The notes below the pieces were generated by a model that did not search any database, had not been told where the DNA came from, and saw only the letters and a program-made list of their open reading frames with translations. A DNA stretch of 64,000 nucleotides from UBA2834 sp963623365 (GTDB taxonomy: Bacteria; Patescibacteriota; Saccharimonadia; Saccharimonadales; Saccharimonadaceae). The DNA is taken from assembly GCA_963623365.1 (NCBI GenBank), contig CAVFJY010000002.1, positions 1 through 64,000 of the forward strand. Reading direction: 5' to 3'. The position numbers were made by a program, and so were the translations under genes. Positions within the stretch are counted from its first letter, which is position 1. Each line of letters opens with the position of its first letter. Shown piece by piece: positions 27,240-35,871 of this stretch.

Positions 27240-27245
27240 ATTATA
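27240..27245 (-). promoter_or_regulatory. -10 for leaderless uvrA
   Basis: TATAAT on the minus strand, six bases, ATG at 27233. Confidence 0.65.
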
Positions 27246-27320
27246 CCAAATTTTTTGCAAAAAGTCAATATGCTGGTGCTTAGTACCACTAAAACTTTCG
27301 CCAAATTCCGCATTTCTTGC

Positions 27321-27326
27321 TATCAT
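27321..27326 (+). promoter_or_regulatory. Extended -10 for the murL-murD2 operon
   Basis: TGC-TATCAT, six bases, ATG at 27333; an upstream TTG at 27207 lies ahead of this promoter. Confidence 0.55.
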
Positions 27327-27332
27327 GAACTC

Positions 27333-28721
27333 ATGATTAACAGCACGCAAGATAATCTCTTTTATCGCAAAAAATATGCCGAATTTGTGTTCGAGTCCTA
27401 TGACGTCAAATTCGAGCCAAACGCACTGACTGTTACTTATACTTATACCCTGGGCGAGCACACCTTTACGCCGACCGTCCACATTCCAACCGCCGATATC
27501 AGCAACAATGAAATCGATGAAGGCTTTCTCGACTATCTCTTTTTTAACTTCGGCATCATTAATGCGATTAACTATTACAAGCTTTCTATCGCGCCAAAAT
27601 TTGTGATTAAAGCCGGTTACCTCGACGACAACCAGAAAAATTTCTTCAAAAAGCTCTTTTATCATGGGCTAGGCGAATTTCTTTATGTCAACAATCTACC
27701 TTTCGACCTAAACACTCTCATGGAAATCGAAACTGTCGCCAAAGACCCTGAGGTCGACGCGCCGTCCGCATATGAACTAGGCGAAGGCTATGCTGGCAAT
27801 TTAATCCCCGTCGGCGGCGGTAAAGACTCCGTCGTCACCCTAGAGGCGCTGCGCTCCATGCACGACAACAACCTCTGCCTACAATACAATCGCAACATTT
27901 ATCCGACCAACCGCGCCGCGCTCGACTGTATTAAGAATGCCGGCTATGGCGCCGACAAAATTGCCGATTTCGATCTCACGCTCGATCCACACATGCTCGA
28001 ACTCAACCAGTCCGGCTATTATAACGGTCATATTCCATTCTCGTCTTGCTTGGCCTTTGCTGCTTATATCATGGCTTATCTTAATAAAAAAGCTTATATT
28101 GTGCTCTCCAACGAAGCCTCTGCCAATGAGGGCAACATCTCTGGCATGGGCATTAATCACCAATATTCCAAAAGTTTCGAATTTGAGACCGATTTTCGCA
28201 ATTACACCAAGCGCTATTTTACTGACAAAATTCAATATTTTAGTCTGCTACGCTGTCTGAACGAATACCAAATCGTCCAACGTTTCTTACATTATCCAAT
28301 CTATCTCTATCTTTTCCGCAGCTGCAATGTTGGCACACATGAAAACAAATGGTGTAGCCACTGCGCTAAATGCCTCTATGTCTTCATCATGCTCTATCCT
28401 TTCATCACGCTCGAAAAACTCAACAAAATTTTCGGTCACGACCTGCTCGACGACCAAACACTCTTTAATACTTTCGTCGGTCTAATTAATCCCGACGAAA
28501 CCAAGCCTTTCGAATGTGTCGGTACGCGCGAAGAAATTAATTATTGTCTGACATTAGCCGTGATTGAAGCCGAGCAAGATAGCAGCGTGCAGCTACCCGC
28601 GCTCCTGCAATGGTACAAAGCCAATTTCTATAATCCCAATATCGCCTACAATGTCAAAAATTATTACAATCCGCAACATTATATTCCCGAGCAATATTTA
28701 CCTTTAATCATGAACGCCTAG
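27333..28721 (+). CDS. murL: MurL-like UDP-MurNAc-L-Ala-L-Glu epimerase
   Basis: 462 aa. The central NLIPVGGGKDSVVTLEAL (about 157-173) is a PP-loop-like ATP-binding motif, followed by NEASANEGN and a C-terminal cysteine cluster WCSHCAKC. This matches the MurL family known from Xanthomonas, which uses ATP to invert the L-Glu of UDP-MurNAc-L-Ala-L-Glu to D-Glu. Immediately downstream, one base away, is a MurD-family ligase, the same pairing as MurL/MurD2. Together they would bypass glutamate racemase. Identification rests on motif and context. Confidence 0.8.
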   Translation: MINSTQDNLFYRKKYAEFVFESYDVKFEPNALTVTYTYTLGEHTFTPTVHIPTADISNNEIDEGFLDYLFFNFGIINAINYYKLSIAPKFVIKAGYLDDNQKNFFKKLFYHGLGEFLYVNNLPFDLNTLMEIETVAKDPEVDAPSAYELGEGYAGNLIPVGGGKDSVVTLEALRSMHDNNLCLQYNRNIYPTNRAALDCIKNAGYGADKIADFDLTLDPHMLELNQSGYYNGHIPFSSCLAFAAYIMAYLNKKAYIVLSNEASANEGNISGMGINHQYSKSFEFETDFRNYTKRYFTDKIQYFSLLRCLNEYQIVQRFLHYPIYLYLFRSCNVGTHENKWCSHCAKCLYVFIMLYPFITLEKLNKIFGHDLLDDQTLFNTFVGLINPDETKPFECVGTREEINYCLTLAVIEAEQDSSVQLPALLQWYKANFYNPNIAYNVKNYYNPQHYIPEQYLPLIMNA

Positions 28722-28722
28722 C

Positions 28723-30006
28723 ATGAAAAACGATATTATTAATTTTCTCAAAGGTCGGCGCATTCTCATTCTTGGTTATGGTCGCGAGGGCAAAAGCGCA
28801 CTCAATTTTATCCAAACTAATCTACCCGAAGCGGATTTCGCGATTGCCGACCAACAAGCGCTGAAAATTGCTGGCGTCAAGACTATTTGCGGCTCCAATT
28901 ATCTCGCCGCCGTACAAGATTACGACCTGGTTATTAAATCCCCTGGCGTAATTATTAAAGACTATCTCAACGATGCCCAAAAAGCCAAAATCACTTCGCT
29001 TACAGACCTGTTCCTGCGTTTTACTAAAAATCCCGTAATTGGTATTACCGGCACAAAGGGGAAGAGCACAACTTCGTCGCTAATCTATCACATTTTGCGT
29101 CATTGCGGCAAAGCGGCCGTGCTCGTCGGCAACATTGGCAAGCCCTGTTTTGACATTATCGATGAATTACGGCCAGATACTATTGTCGTGTATGAGCTGT
29201 CTTGCCATCAGCTCGAATTTATCCAAGCTAGCCCGCATATTGCTATCCTGCTCAACATTTATCAAGAACATCTCGACCATTATCTCAGCGCCGAAGGCTA
29301 TTACGGCGCGAAGAAAAATATCTTCCGTCACCAAAGCGTCGCCGATTTACTAATTTATGGCGATATCTTCCAGCATACCAACCCCGCCGAACTAGACACC
29401 CTTCCGATGCATAAACTTGATATTTATCGTGACATTCATATTCCGCGCGAATTTATCCAAACACATTTGCTCGGCGAGCATAATTACTACAATATTCTCG
29501 CCGCCAGCGCCGCCTGCGAAGCTTGCGGCGTCAATCAGGCTGATATCCTAAATGCCGTCGCAAGCTTTCGGGGCTTACCACATCGCTTGGAATTCGTTGG
29601 CGAATTCCAAGGTATCAAATTCTACAACGACTCCATCGCCACCGCTCAGGAGGCAGTAATTAACGCTGTCAAGACCCTTGGCAACGTCGATACGCTCATT
29701 CTCGGCGGCATGGACCGCGGCTTAGATTACCATATTTTAGTCGAATATTTGCGCAATAGTTCCGTACGCAATGTCATTTTGCTACCTAATACAATTGCAT
29801 CTTTTGAGCGTATTTTTAACGAAGCGCCGCACGCGCAGCTTTTGATTCCGGTCGAAAATATGCAGCAAGCGGTCGATAAGGCTTTTCAGCTCACCGCTGC
29901 GGGACATACTTGTCTCTTGTCGCCTGCCGCCGCCAGTTATGGTTTCTATAAAAATTTCGAAGAACGCGGCGCAGACTTCTGTAAATTAATTAAAAATCAT
30001 ATATAA
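28723..30006 (+). CDS. murD: MurD-family ligase, probably MurD2 (UDP-MurNAc-L-Ala-L-Glu synthase)
   Basis: 427 aa. N-terminal Rossmann LILGYGREGKSA, central ATPase with GITGTKGKSTTSSL (108-121), LSCHQLEF, LGEHNYYNILAA, and C-terminal FYNDSIATAQEAV and ILGGMDRGLD. Standard MurD adds D-Glu to UDP-MurNAc-L-Ala in the cytoplasm. Because it is coupled to murL, the L-Glu-adding MurD2 role is more likely; substrate choice cannot be read from sequence alone. It is separate from the dcw cluster at 60-64 kb, where murD normally lies next to mraY. Confidence 0.9.
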   Translation: MKNDIINFLKGRRILILGYGREGKSALNFIQTNLPEADFAIADQQALKIAGVKTICGSNYLAAVQDYDLVIKSPGVIIKDYLNDAQKAKITSLTDLFLRFTKNPVIGITGTKGKSTTSSLIYHILRHCGKAAVLVGNIGKPCFDIIDELRPDTIVVYELSCHQLEFIQASPHIAILLNIYQEHLDHYLSAEGYYGAKKNIFRHQSVADLLIYGDIFQHTNPAELDTLPMHKLDIYRDIHIPREFIQTHLLGEHNYYNILAASAACEACGVNQADILNAVASFRGLPHRLEFVGEFQGIKFYNDSIATAQEAVINAVKTLGNVDTLILGGMDRGLDYHILVEYLRNSSVRNVILLPNTIASFERIFNEAPHAQLLIPVENMQQAVDKAFQLTAAGHTCLLSPAAASYGFYKNFEERGADFCKLIKNHI

Positions 30007-30041
30007 TAAGCTTAAGTAGAATAACAAATAGGAGCAATTTA

Positions 30042-30710
30042 ATGCTAAATCAAATTATGAGCTACACCTACTCAGATTATGGGTCTAGTAGCGACAGTAG
30101 CCTGCTTGATCTCGTATTCGGCAGTACGGTTCTTATGGCCTTGCTAGCTATCCCCATTATACTAAGCATCTTAACACTAATCGCCAATTGGAAAATCTAC
30201 AGCAAAATGGGTGAAGCGGGCTGGAAATCGATTGTCCCAATCTATAGCACTGTCGTTCTTTTCCAAAGAGTAAACATTAATCCGCTCTTTATCCTCGTCG
30301 CACTTATCCCGTTAATTGGCAACACCGCATTCTTCATTATTCAAATCATCGCCTGGGTTCGTCTCTGTAAAGGTTTCGGCAAAGATACTGGTTTTACAAT
30401 TGGCTACATTCTTTTAAGCTTCATTTTTTGGCCCATTCTTGCCTTCGATAAAAACACAACCTGGGACACATCTCGCATTGATATGAACAGCTGCTCTTTT
30501 CTAAATAAGGACAAAAATTTCAGCACCACCAGTGCTGCGCCAAACATGAATACCAATCCGAGCCAACCAACAAGCGGTTTCAACTCGCAACCAGTTCAAT
30601 CAGGCCAACCAACAAGCGGTTTCAACTCGCAACCAGTTCAACCAGGCCAACCGATTCAGCCAAACGCTGAGGCGAGCCAGCCAGACCAATCAACACCAAA
30701 TCTATTTTAG
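30042..30710 (+). CDS. DUF5684 membrane protein with QP-rich repeat tail
   Basis: 222 aa. Three or four membrane segments between about 28 and 145 with the family hallmarks WKIYSKMGEAGWKSIVPIYSTVVL and GFGKDTGFTIGYILLSFIFWPIL. The tail (about 160-222) is disordered and holds two copies of QPTSGFNSQPVQ. Function unknown. Start from AGGAG, 8 nt before ATG; a TATAAT (30004-30009) overlaps the murD stop. Confidence 0.75.
   Translation: MLNQIMSYTYSDYGSSSDSSLLDLVFGSTVLMALLAIPIILSILTLIANWKIYSKMGEAGWKSIVPIYSTVVLFQRVNINPLFILVALIPLIGNTAFFIIQIIAWVRLCKGFGKDTGFTIGYILLSFIFWPILAFDKNTTWDTSRIDMNSCSFLNKDKNFSTTSAAPNMNTNPSQPTSGFNSQPVQSGQPTSGFNSQPVQPGQPIQPNAEASQPDQSTPNLF
30563..30646 (+). repeat. Two tandem 42-bp repeats in the coding tail
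   Basis: Two copies of a 42-bp unit (14 codons), almost identical, in frame. Recent duplication and possible length variation between strains. Confidence 0.85.
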
Positions 30711-30789
30711 AATAACTTCCACACTCATCCCCCCCCAACCGACGGCCGGGAAGAGTACGCTTATTTATAATTTGTCGGAAAGGAGCATT

Positions 30790-31545
30790 ATGGATCAAAC
30801 TTCACAAATTGGCGTAACCCCCACGCCAAAAAAGGGCAATCTTGGTTGGATTATTCCTATTGTTGCCCTGTCTTTAGCCTGTATCGGCATGGGTGGATAT
30901 ATCGTCGTTAGCAGCATCAATGGCAACAACAATCAAGCTAGCGAAAGCAGCAAAGCTCAAACCGAGCAGAATGATTCCGCTAGTAGCGCCAACTCGGAAA
31001 ATGCTAGTATAAGTAGCGCCCAAAAGCCAGTCGTAGTCGACGTTTCGAGAGCTCTTAACACTGATGGCTATACTTACACGCAATATTATCAATTCTTTGC
31101 TGGTATTACGACCAATGTTAATGGCAAAGAGCTAATTGTTAAATATAGTCCTGAAAACCTTTGCGAATATTATTATCTCGAATGCCAACAGGCCATTTCA
31201 AACGTATACAGCAATACTCTTCAATTCGACCAGCCTATTGCCGATGTCTTTTATGGTGGCTTTGGCCAGAATGGACCGTTTACTGACACTATTTTCATTC
31301 TGCTCAAAGATGGCACGGTTGAATACATTCCGTTAGTCCTTGCTGCCAAAACCTCTACTGGCGACCCAGAGCATCCTTACGATTTCAGGTCATATGGCAA
31401 ACTCGAAGGTGTAAGCGATGTTGTTAAATTCTCCATGGCTACAGTTGATGACGGATTTAGTGGCTACGGCACAACTCTCGCTATTAAGAGTGACGGTAGC
31501 TTCTACGATCTCTCCAGTATCCTTGAAGCAACCGGCAGCTATTAA
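30790..31545 (+). CDS. Membrane-anchored extracytoplasmic protein, unknown
   Basis: 251 aa. A short cytoplasmic N-terminus (TPTPKKGN) and one membrane segment (about 18-40, GWIIPIVALSLACIGMGGYIVV) lead to a Ser/Asn/Ala-rich linker (about 45-80) and a folded domain (about 85-251) with Tyr-rich repeats such as YTYTQYYQFF and CEYYYLECQ. Not recognised. AAGGAG precedes the ATG at 30790; a TTATAAT (30762-30768) is the probable promoter. Confidence 0.72.
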   Translation: MDQTSQIGVTPTPKKGNLGWIIPIVALSLACIGMGGYIVVSSINGNNNQASESSKAQTEQNDSASSANSENASISSAQKPVVVDVSRALNTDGYTYTQYYQFFAGITTNVNGKELIVKYSPENLCEYYYLECQQAISNVYSNTLQFDQPIADVFYGGFGQNGPFTDTIFILLKDGTVEYIPLVLAAKTSTGDPEHPYDFRSYGKLEGVSDVVKFSMATVDDGFSGYGTTLAIKSDGSFYDLSSILEATGSY

Positions 31546-31563
31546 ATTGCCTCGGCTTTAGCC

Positions 31564-31592
31564 AAAAGCTCATCCGCAAGGGTGAGCTTTTT
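31564..31592 (+). terminator. Intrinsic terminator
   Basis: AAAAGCTCA-loop-TGAGCTTTTT. Confidence 0.82.
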
Positions 31593-31597
31593 GATGT

Positions 31598-31603
31598 TAA
31601 AAT
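31598..31603 (+). promoter_or_regulatory. Extended -10 for uvrB
   Basis: TGT-TAAAAT, nine bases containing AGAGAGG, ATG at 31613; intermediate between leaderless and short-leader. Confidence 0.55.
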
Positions 31604-31612
31604 AGAGAGGAC

Positions 31613-33586
31613 ATGAATTTCCAGCTGCACAGCAAATATCAGCCAACTGGCGACCAGCCGCAAGCCATCGAGACTCTCATGGACGGCCTCCGCCAGGGTT
31701 GCCGCGAACAAACCCTTCTTGGCGTGACCGGCTCGGGCAAAACTTTCACTATGGCTAATATCATTGCCCAATCTAATCGCCCCACATTAGTACTTGCACA
31801 CAATAAGACTCTTGCCGCCCAGCTCTATGCCGAATTCCGCGATTTTTTTCCCGAAAATGAAGTGCATTATTTTGTTTCTTATTTCGACTATTACCAGCCG
31901 GAAGCCTACATTGCAAGCACCGATACCTATATCGAAAAAGATAGCGCCATTAATGAAGAGATTGACCGCCTCCGTCACGGTGCAACTGAAGCCTTGCTTA
32001 CGCGCCGCGACACCCTAATCGTCGCTTCCGTTTCCTGCATCTACGGCATTGGTTCGCCCGAACATTATCGGGCTATGGCCATCCGACTCGCCCGCGGCGA
32101 GCAACGCGATATGTCGCAATTTATTCATTTACTGACCGAAATTCAATACCATCGCAATGACATCGCTTTTGAGCGGGGCAATTTTCGCGTACATGGCGAC
32201 ACTATCGACGTCTTTCCTGCCTCCGGCGACCGCGCCTATCGGCTTGAATTTGGTTTTGACCAGCTTGAACGCATTAAAGTCATCGACTCACTTACCGCCG
32301 AAGTACTAGCTGAGCCCGAGGAAATTGGCATTTTCCCAAATACACATTATGCCACACCAAAGGATTCGCTCGACCTCGCCATCGATAAAATTCGCGCCGA
32401 ATATAAAGAACGGTTGGATTTTTTCAATCGCGAGCACAAATATCTCGAGGCTCAACGCCTTAGTCAACGCATTAAATACGATCTTGAGATGCTCGAGCAA
32501 ACCGGCTTTGTAAAGGGTATCGAAAATTATTCGCGCCATCTCGACGGTCGCGTCCAAGGGCAACCGCCTGCTACATTGTTAGACTTTTTTCCAGACGATT
32601 TTCTCATTCTCATCGACGAATCGCACATGACTCTGCCACAGATTCGCGGCATGTATAATGGCGATCGCGCCCGCAAAGAGACGCTAGTTGAATACGGTTT
32701 TCGTCTGCCAAGCGCACTCGATAACCGCCCGCTTACTTTTGCCGAATTTGATCGTCACATTAATCAAGTCATCTATGTCTCAGCCACTCCAGGGGAATAT
32801 GAGTTGCAGCATTCGCCCAGACCCGCCGAACAAGTTATTCGCCCGACCGGTCTGCTTGACCCCGAAATCGAAGTTCGTCCGAGTGATGGCCAGATCGACG
32901 ACCTAGTGAATGAAATTAATGAACGCATCGCCAAAGGACAGCGCACGCTCGTTACAACCCTCACCAAGCGCATGGCCGAAGATTTATCCGAGCATTTAAT
33001 CGAACTGGGTATCAAAACCGCCTATATCCACAGCGACATCGATACGCTCGAACGCGGCGATATCTTGCGCGACCTCCGCAACGGCACTTACGACGTGTTG
33101 GTTGGCATTAATTTATTGCGCGAAGGACTAGACTTGCCAGAAGTTTCGCTTGTTACAATTCTCGACGCCGATAAAGAAGGCTTCCTGCGCTCCGAATCTG
33201 CTCTCATTCAAACTATTGGTCGCGCCGCCCGCCATATCGAAGGCAAAGTTATTATGTATGCCGATAATATGACCGACAGCATGCAGCACGCCATCGAAGA
33301 AACTTACCGTCGCCGCGAGATTCAGCAAAAATATAACGAAGAGCATCACATTACGCCCAAATCCGTCGCCAAAGAAATTAGTGCGGGTCTGCGCGCAATT
33401 ATTCCCGAAAAAGAGCGGAGCAAAAAACTCGACCTGCGCAAAATTCCGCGCGAGGAATATCCGCAAATTATTAAAGAACTCAGCTCGCAAATGCAGCTCG
33501 CCGCCGCAAACCTCGAATTCGAGCGCGCCGCCGAACTTCGCGACCAGATTGAAGACATTAAAGCCGCTTTGGACCATAAAAAATAA
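31613..33586 (+). CDS. uvrB: UvrABC excinuclease subunit B
   Basis: 657 aa. TGDQPQAIE, Walker A GVTGSGKTFTMAN, the beta-hairpin region YFDYYQPEAYI, FLILIDESHMT (motif II), VYVSATPGEYE, VTTLTKRMAEDL, LLREGLDLPEVSLV, QTIGRAARH and a C-terminal UVR domain (about 620-655) that would contact UvrC. UvrB verifies the lesion and stays on DNA for incision. It precedes mscS by 8 bases and is probably co-transcribed with it. Confidence 0.98.
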   Translation: MNFQLHSKYQPTGDQPQAIETLMDGLRQGCREQTLLGVTGSGKTFTMANIIAQSNRPTLVLAHNKTLAAQLYAEFRDFFPENEVHYFVSYFDYYQPEAYIASTDTYIEKDSAINEEIDRLRHGATEALLTRRDTLIVASVSCIYGIGSPEHYRAMAIRLARGEQRDMSQFIHLLTEIQYHRNDIAFERGNFRVHGDTIDVFPASGDRAYRLEFGFDQLERIKVIDSLTAEVLAEPEEIGIFPNTHYATPKDSLDLAIDKIRAEYKERLDFFNREHKYLEAQRLSQRIKYDLEMLEQTGFVKGIENYSRHLDGRVQGQPPATLLDFFPDDFLILIDESHMTLPQIRGMYNGDRARKETLVEYGFRLPSALDNRPLTFAEFDRHINQVIYVSATPGEYELQHSPRPAEQVIRPTGLLDPEIEVRPSDGQIDDLVNEINERIAKGQRTLVTTLTKRMAEDLSEHLIELGIKTAYIHSDIDTLERGDILRDLRNGTYDVLVGINLLREGLDLPEVSLVTILDADKEGFLRSESALIQTIGRAARHIEGKVIMYADNMTDSMQHAIEETYRRREIQQKYNEEHHITPKSVAKEISAGLRAIIPEKERSKKLDLRKIPREEYPQIIKELSSQMQLAAANLEFERAAELRDQIEDIKAALDHKK

Positions 33587-33594
33587 GGAGAAAT

Positions 33595-34377
33595 ATGGAA
33601 AAATTCATCAACAGTTTACCGATCGAACTCGAAAATATCATTTCGTCGCTCATTATCATTCTTGTCGCGATTTTAATTTATCAAATCTTTCGTTGGCCGA
33701 TTAAGCGCATTCTGGGCGTTAATAAAAGCAAGAAGGGTAACACCGTTCTCTCCATTACGACTAGTTTTATTCGCATGGCTTATATCACCATTGTCGTTCT
33801 GCTCGTTCTGCAAGTTAACGGCGTCGATGTCTCCAGTTTAATCGCCGCTGCCGGGATTGCTACTGTGGTCATTGGTCTTGCAGTTCAGGATACTCTCAAA
33901 GACATCATTCGTGGCATTAGCATCATTTCCGATGATTATTACAAAGTTGGCGAAGTCGTCAAAATCGGCGACACGAACGGCAAAGTCGTCTCGGTCGGCA
34001 TTCGTTCGACTAAAATTACCGATTTGGGCACCGGCAATACTATCACTATCGCCAACCGCAACATTGAGCGCGCCGAAGTTATGGGTGCAAAATTTAGTAT
34101 TGATATTCCGTTACCATACGAACTTAAGCTCGCTAAAGCCGAAGATATTATGCGCGAAATTGCCGCCAAAGCAAGCGAAAGCGAATATGTAGTCGAATTG
34201 GAATATACTGGTGTTGGCGAGTTGGCCGATTCTGCAATTATTTATAAAACTTTTGGCACTGCTGCATCCAAACATCGCACCGAAGCTAAACGCGCCACAC
34301 TACATGCGGCACTGGAAGTCCTCGAGCACCACAAGATTGACATCCCTTATCCGCAAGTCGACGTTCATCAGAAATAA
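33595..34377 (+). CDS. mscS: MscS-family mechanosensitive channel
   Basis: 260 aa. Three membrane segments (about 12-35, 55-78, 82-110), with the pore-lining helix VSSLIAAAGIATVVIGLAVQDTLKD followed by the beta domain (VGEVVKIGDTNGKVVSVGIRSTKITDLGTGNTITIANRN). Small-type MscS that releases solutes on osmotic downshock. AAGGAG lies 6 nt before ATG. Confidence 0.92.
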   Translation: MEKFINSLPIELENIISSLIIILVAILIYQIFRWPIKRILGVNKSKKGNTVLSITTSFIRMAYITIVVLLVLQVNGVDVSSLIAAAGIATVVIGLAVQDTLKDIIRGISIISDDYYKVGEVVKIGDTNGKVVSVGIRSTKITDLGTGNTITIANRNIERAEVMGAKFSIDIPLPYELKLAKAEDIMREIAAKASESEYVVELEYTGVGELADSAIIYKTFGTAASKHRTEAKRATLHAALEVLEHHKIDIPYPQVDVHQK

Positions 34378-34380
34378 TGT

Positions 34381-34386
34381 TATAAT
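34381..34386 (+). promoter_or_regulatory. Extended -10 for leaderless gltX
   Basis: TGT-TATAAT, six bases, ATG at 34393. Confidence 0.65.
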
Positions 34387-34392
34387 ATTTTT

Positions 34393-35844
34393 ATGAAAGC
34401 AGTTACTCGTTTTGCGCCGTCGCCGACCGGCTACATTCACATTGGTAACGTTCGTTCGGCAATTTATCCTTACCTTATTGCCAAGCAGCAGGGCAAAGAA
34501 GGCATTTTTATTCTGCGCATCGAGGATACTGACCAAGCGCGCTATGTTGAGGGCGCAACCGATCTCATCAAAGATACTCTTAGCTGGCTCGGCCTTGATT
34601 GGGACGAAGGCCCAGACAAAGGTGGCCAGCACGGTCCTTATTACCAAACTCAGCGCAAAGAAATCTATTATGAATGGGCGCAAAAATTAATTGCCGCCGG
34701 CCGCGCTTATGCCGACCCGACGCCGAGTGAGACTATCGCTCAGTACCGCGCGGAAGCTAATCAAAACAAGCAGGCTTTTCTTTATCGTAATTATCGTCCT
34801 ACTGATACGCCGACATGGCGGGTAGGTTTACCGCTCCGTCTCAAAAGCCAGCCAAAAGCCTACAATTATCACGACGAAGTTTTTGGTGACCTACATATGG
34901 GTCCCGAAACTCAAGATGACATTATCTTAATTAAAGCCGACGGTCTACCAACTTATAATTTCGCTCACATCGTCGATGATGCCACCATGGGAGTAACTCA
35001 TGTCCTGCGCGGTCAAGAATATTTGCCGAGCATGGGCAACTATCTTGAGCTTTATGAGGCCTTTGGCCTTGAACGGCCAAAATTCGTTCACTTGCCACAT
35101 ATTCTCGCGCCTAGCGGCAATAAGAAGCTGGGCAAGCGCGATGGCGCCAAGTCTGCCAACGATTATCGCCTCGACGGCATTCTGCCCGAAGCGATGCTAA
35201 ATTTCCTCGCCTGCCTGGGCTGGAATGACGGCACCGAGCAAGAAATTTACAGCAAGCAAGAATTAATCGAGAAATTTGACCTTAGCCGCATTCAGCGCGC
35301 CGGCGCTCGCTATGATGAGCAGAAATTGTTATGGCTCAACGGCCAATGGATTCGCCGCCTCTTTACCGAAGATGCACAAGCATTATTTGCGCGTACGCAA
35401 ACTTTTTGGCCAGACACCGCCGCAACCTTCGACGACGCCTACAAATTCCAAATCTTTAGTATTATCTACGACCGCCTCAAGACACTTGGCGATCTCAAAA
35501 CCATGACCAGTTATTTCTTCGCCGACCCCGTCGTCGACATGGACATGCTTACGAACAATAAGGCACTCAAGAAACTTTCCGAGCAGGAAATCTGCGATTT
35601 GTTGCGTCAAGCCGTCGCCAAGCTCCAAGCCGTCGATACCTGGACCGCCACCAATCTTCAAGTGGCACTCAATGAACTTCTTGCTAAAACCGAGCAAAAA
35701 CCAATGGTCCTCTTTGGTCTGATTCGCCTCAGCATCAGCTTTGCGCCATTTAGCCCCGCCCTACACGATACCCTTGCTGTACTCGGCAAAAATACTACGC
35801 TGGCACGTCTCAATTCGGTCATTACCGCTTTTGCGCGTGATTAA
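34393..35844 (+). CDS. gltX: Glutamyl-tRNA synthetase
   Basis: 483 aa, class I synthetase. HIGH-type motif PSPTGYIHIGNVRSAI (about 9-24), RIEDTDQARY, THVLRGQEYLPS, KMSKS-type loop KKLGKRDGAKS (about 246-256) and a helical anticodon-binding domain. It charges tRNA-Glu, two isoacceptors of which are in this window. If no GlnRS exists it may also charge the tRNA-Gln found at 5 kb, with later transamidation; that cannot be decided here. Confidence 0.97.
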   Translation: MKAVTRFAPSPTGYIHIGNVRSAIYPYLIAKQQGKEGIFILRIEDTDQARYVEGATDLIKDTLSWLGLDWDEGPDKGGQHGPYYQTQRKEIYYEWAQKLIAAGRAYADPTPSETIAQYRAEANQNKQAFLYRNYRPTDTPTWRVGLPLRLKSQPKAYNYHDEVFGDLHMGPETQDDIILIKADGLPTYNFAHIVDDATMGVTHVLRGQEYLPSMGNYLELYEAFGLERPKFVHLPHILAPSGNKKLGKRDGAKSANDYRLDGILPEAMLNFLACLGWNDGTEQEIYSKQELIEKFDLSRIQRAGARYDEQKLLWLNGQWIRRLFTEDAQALFARTQTFWPDTAATFDDAYKFQIFSIIYDRLKTLGDLKTMTSYFFADPVVDMDMLTNNKALKKLSEQEICDLLRQAVAKLQAVDTWTATNLQVALNELLAKTEQKPMVLFGLIRLSISFAPFSPALHDTLAVLGKNTTLARLNSVITAFARD

Positions 35845-35859
35845 GCTTTACGCTTATGC

Positions 35860-35865
35860 TATAAT
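35860..35865 (+). promoter_or_regulatory. Extended -10 for leaderless DUF3048 gene
   Basis: TGC-TATAAT, six bases, ATG at 35872. Confidence 0.65.
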
Positions 35866-35871
35866 TTATCT

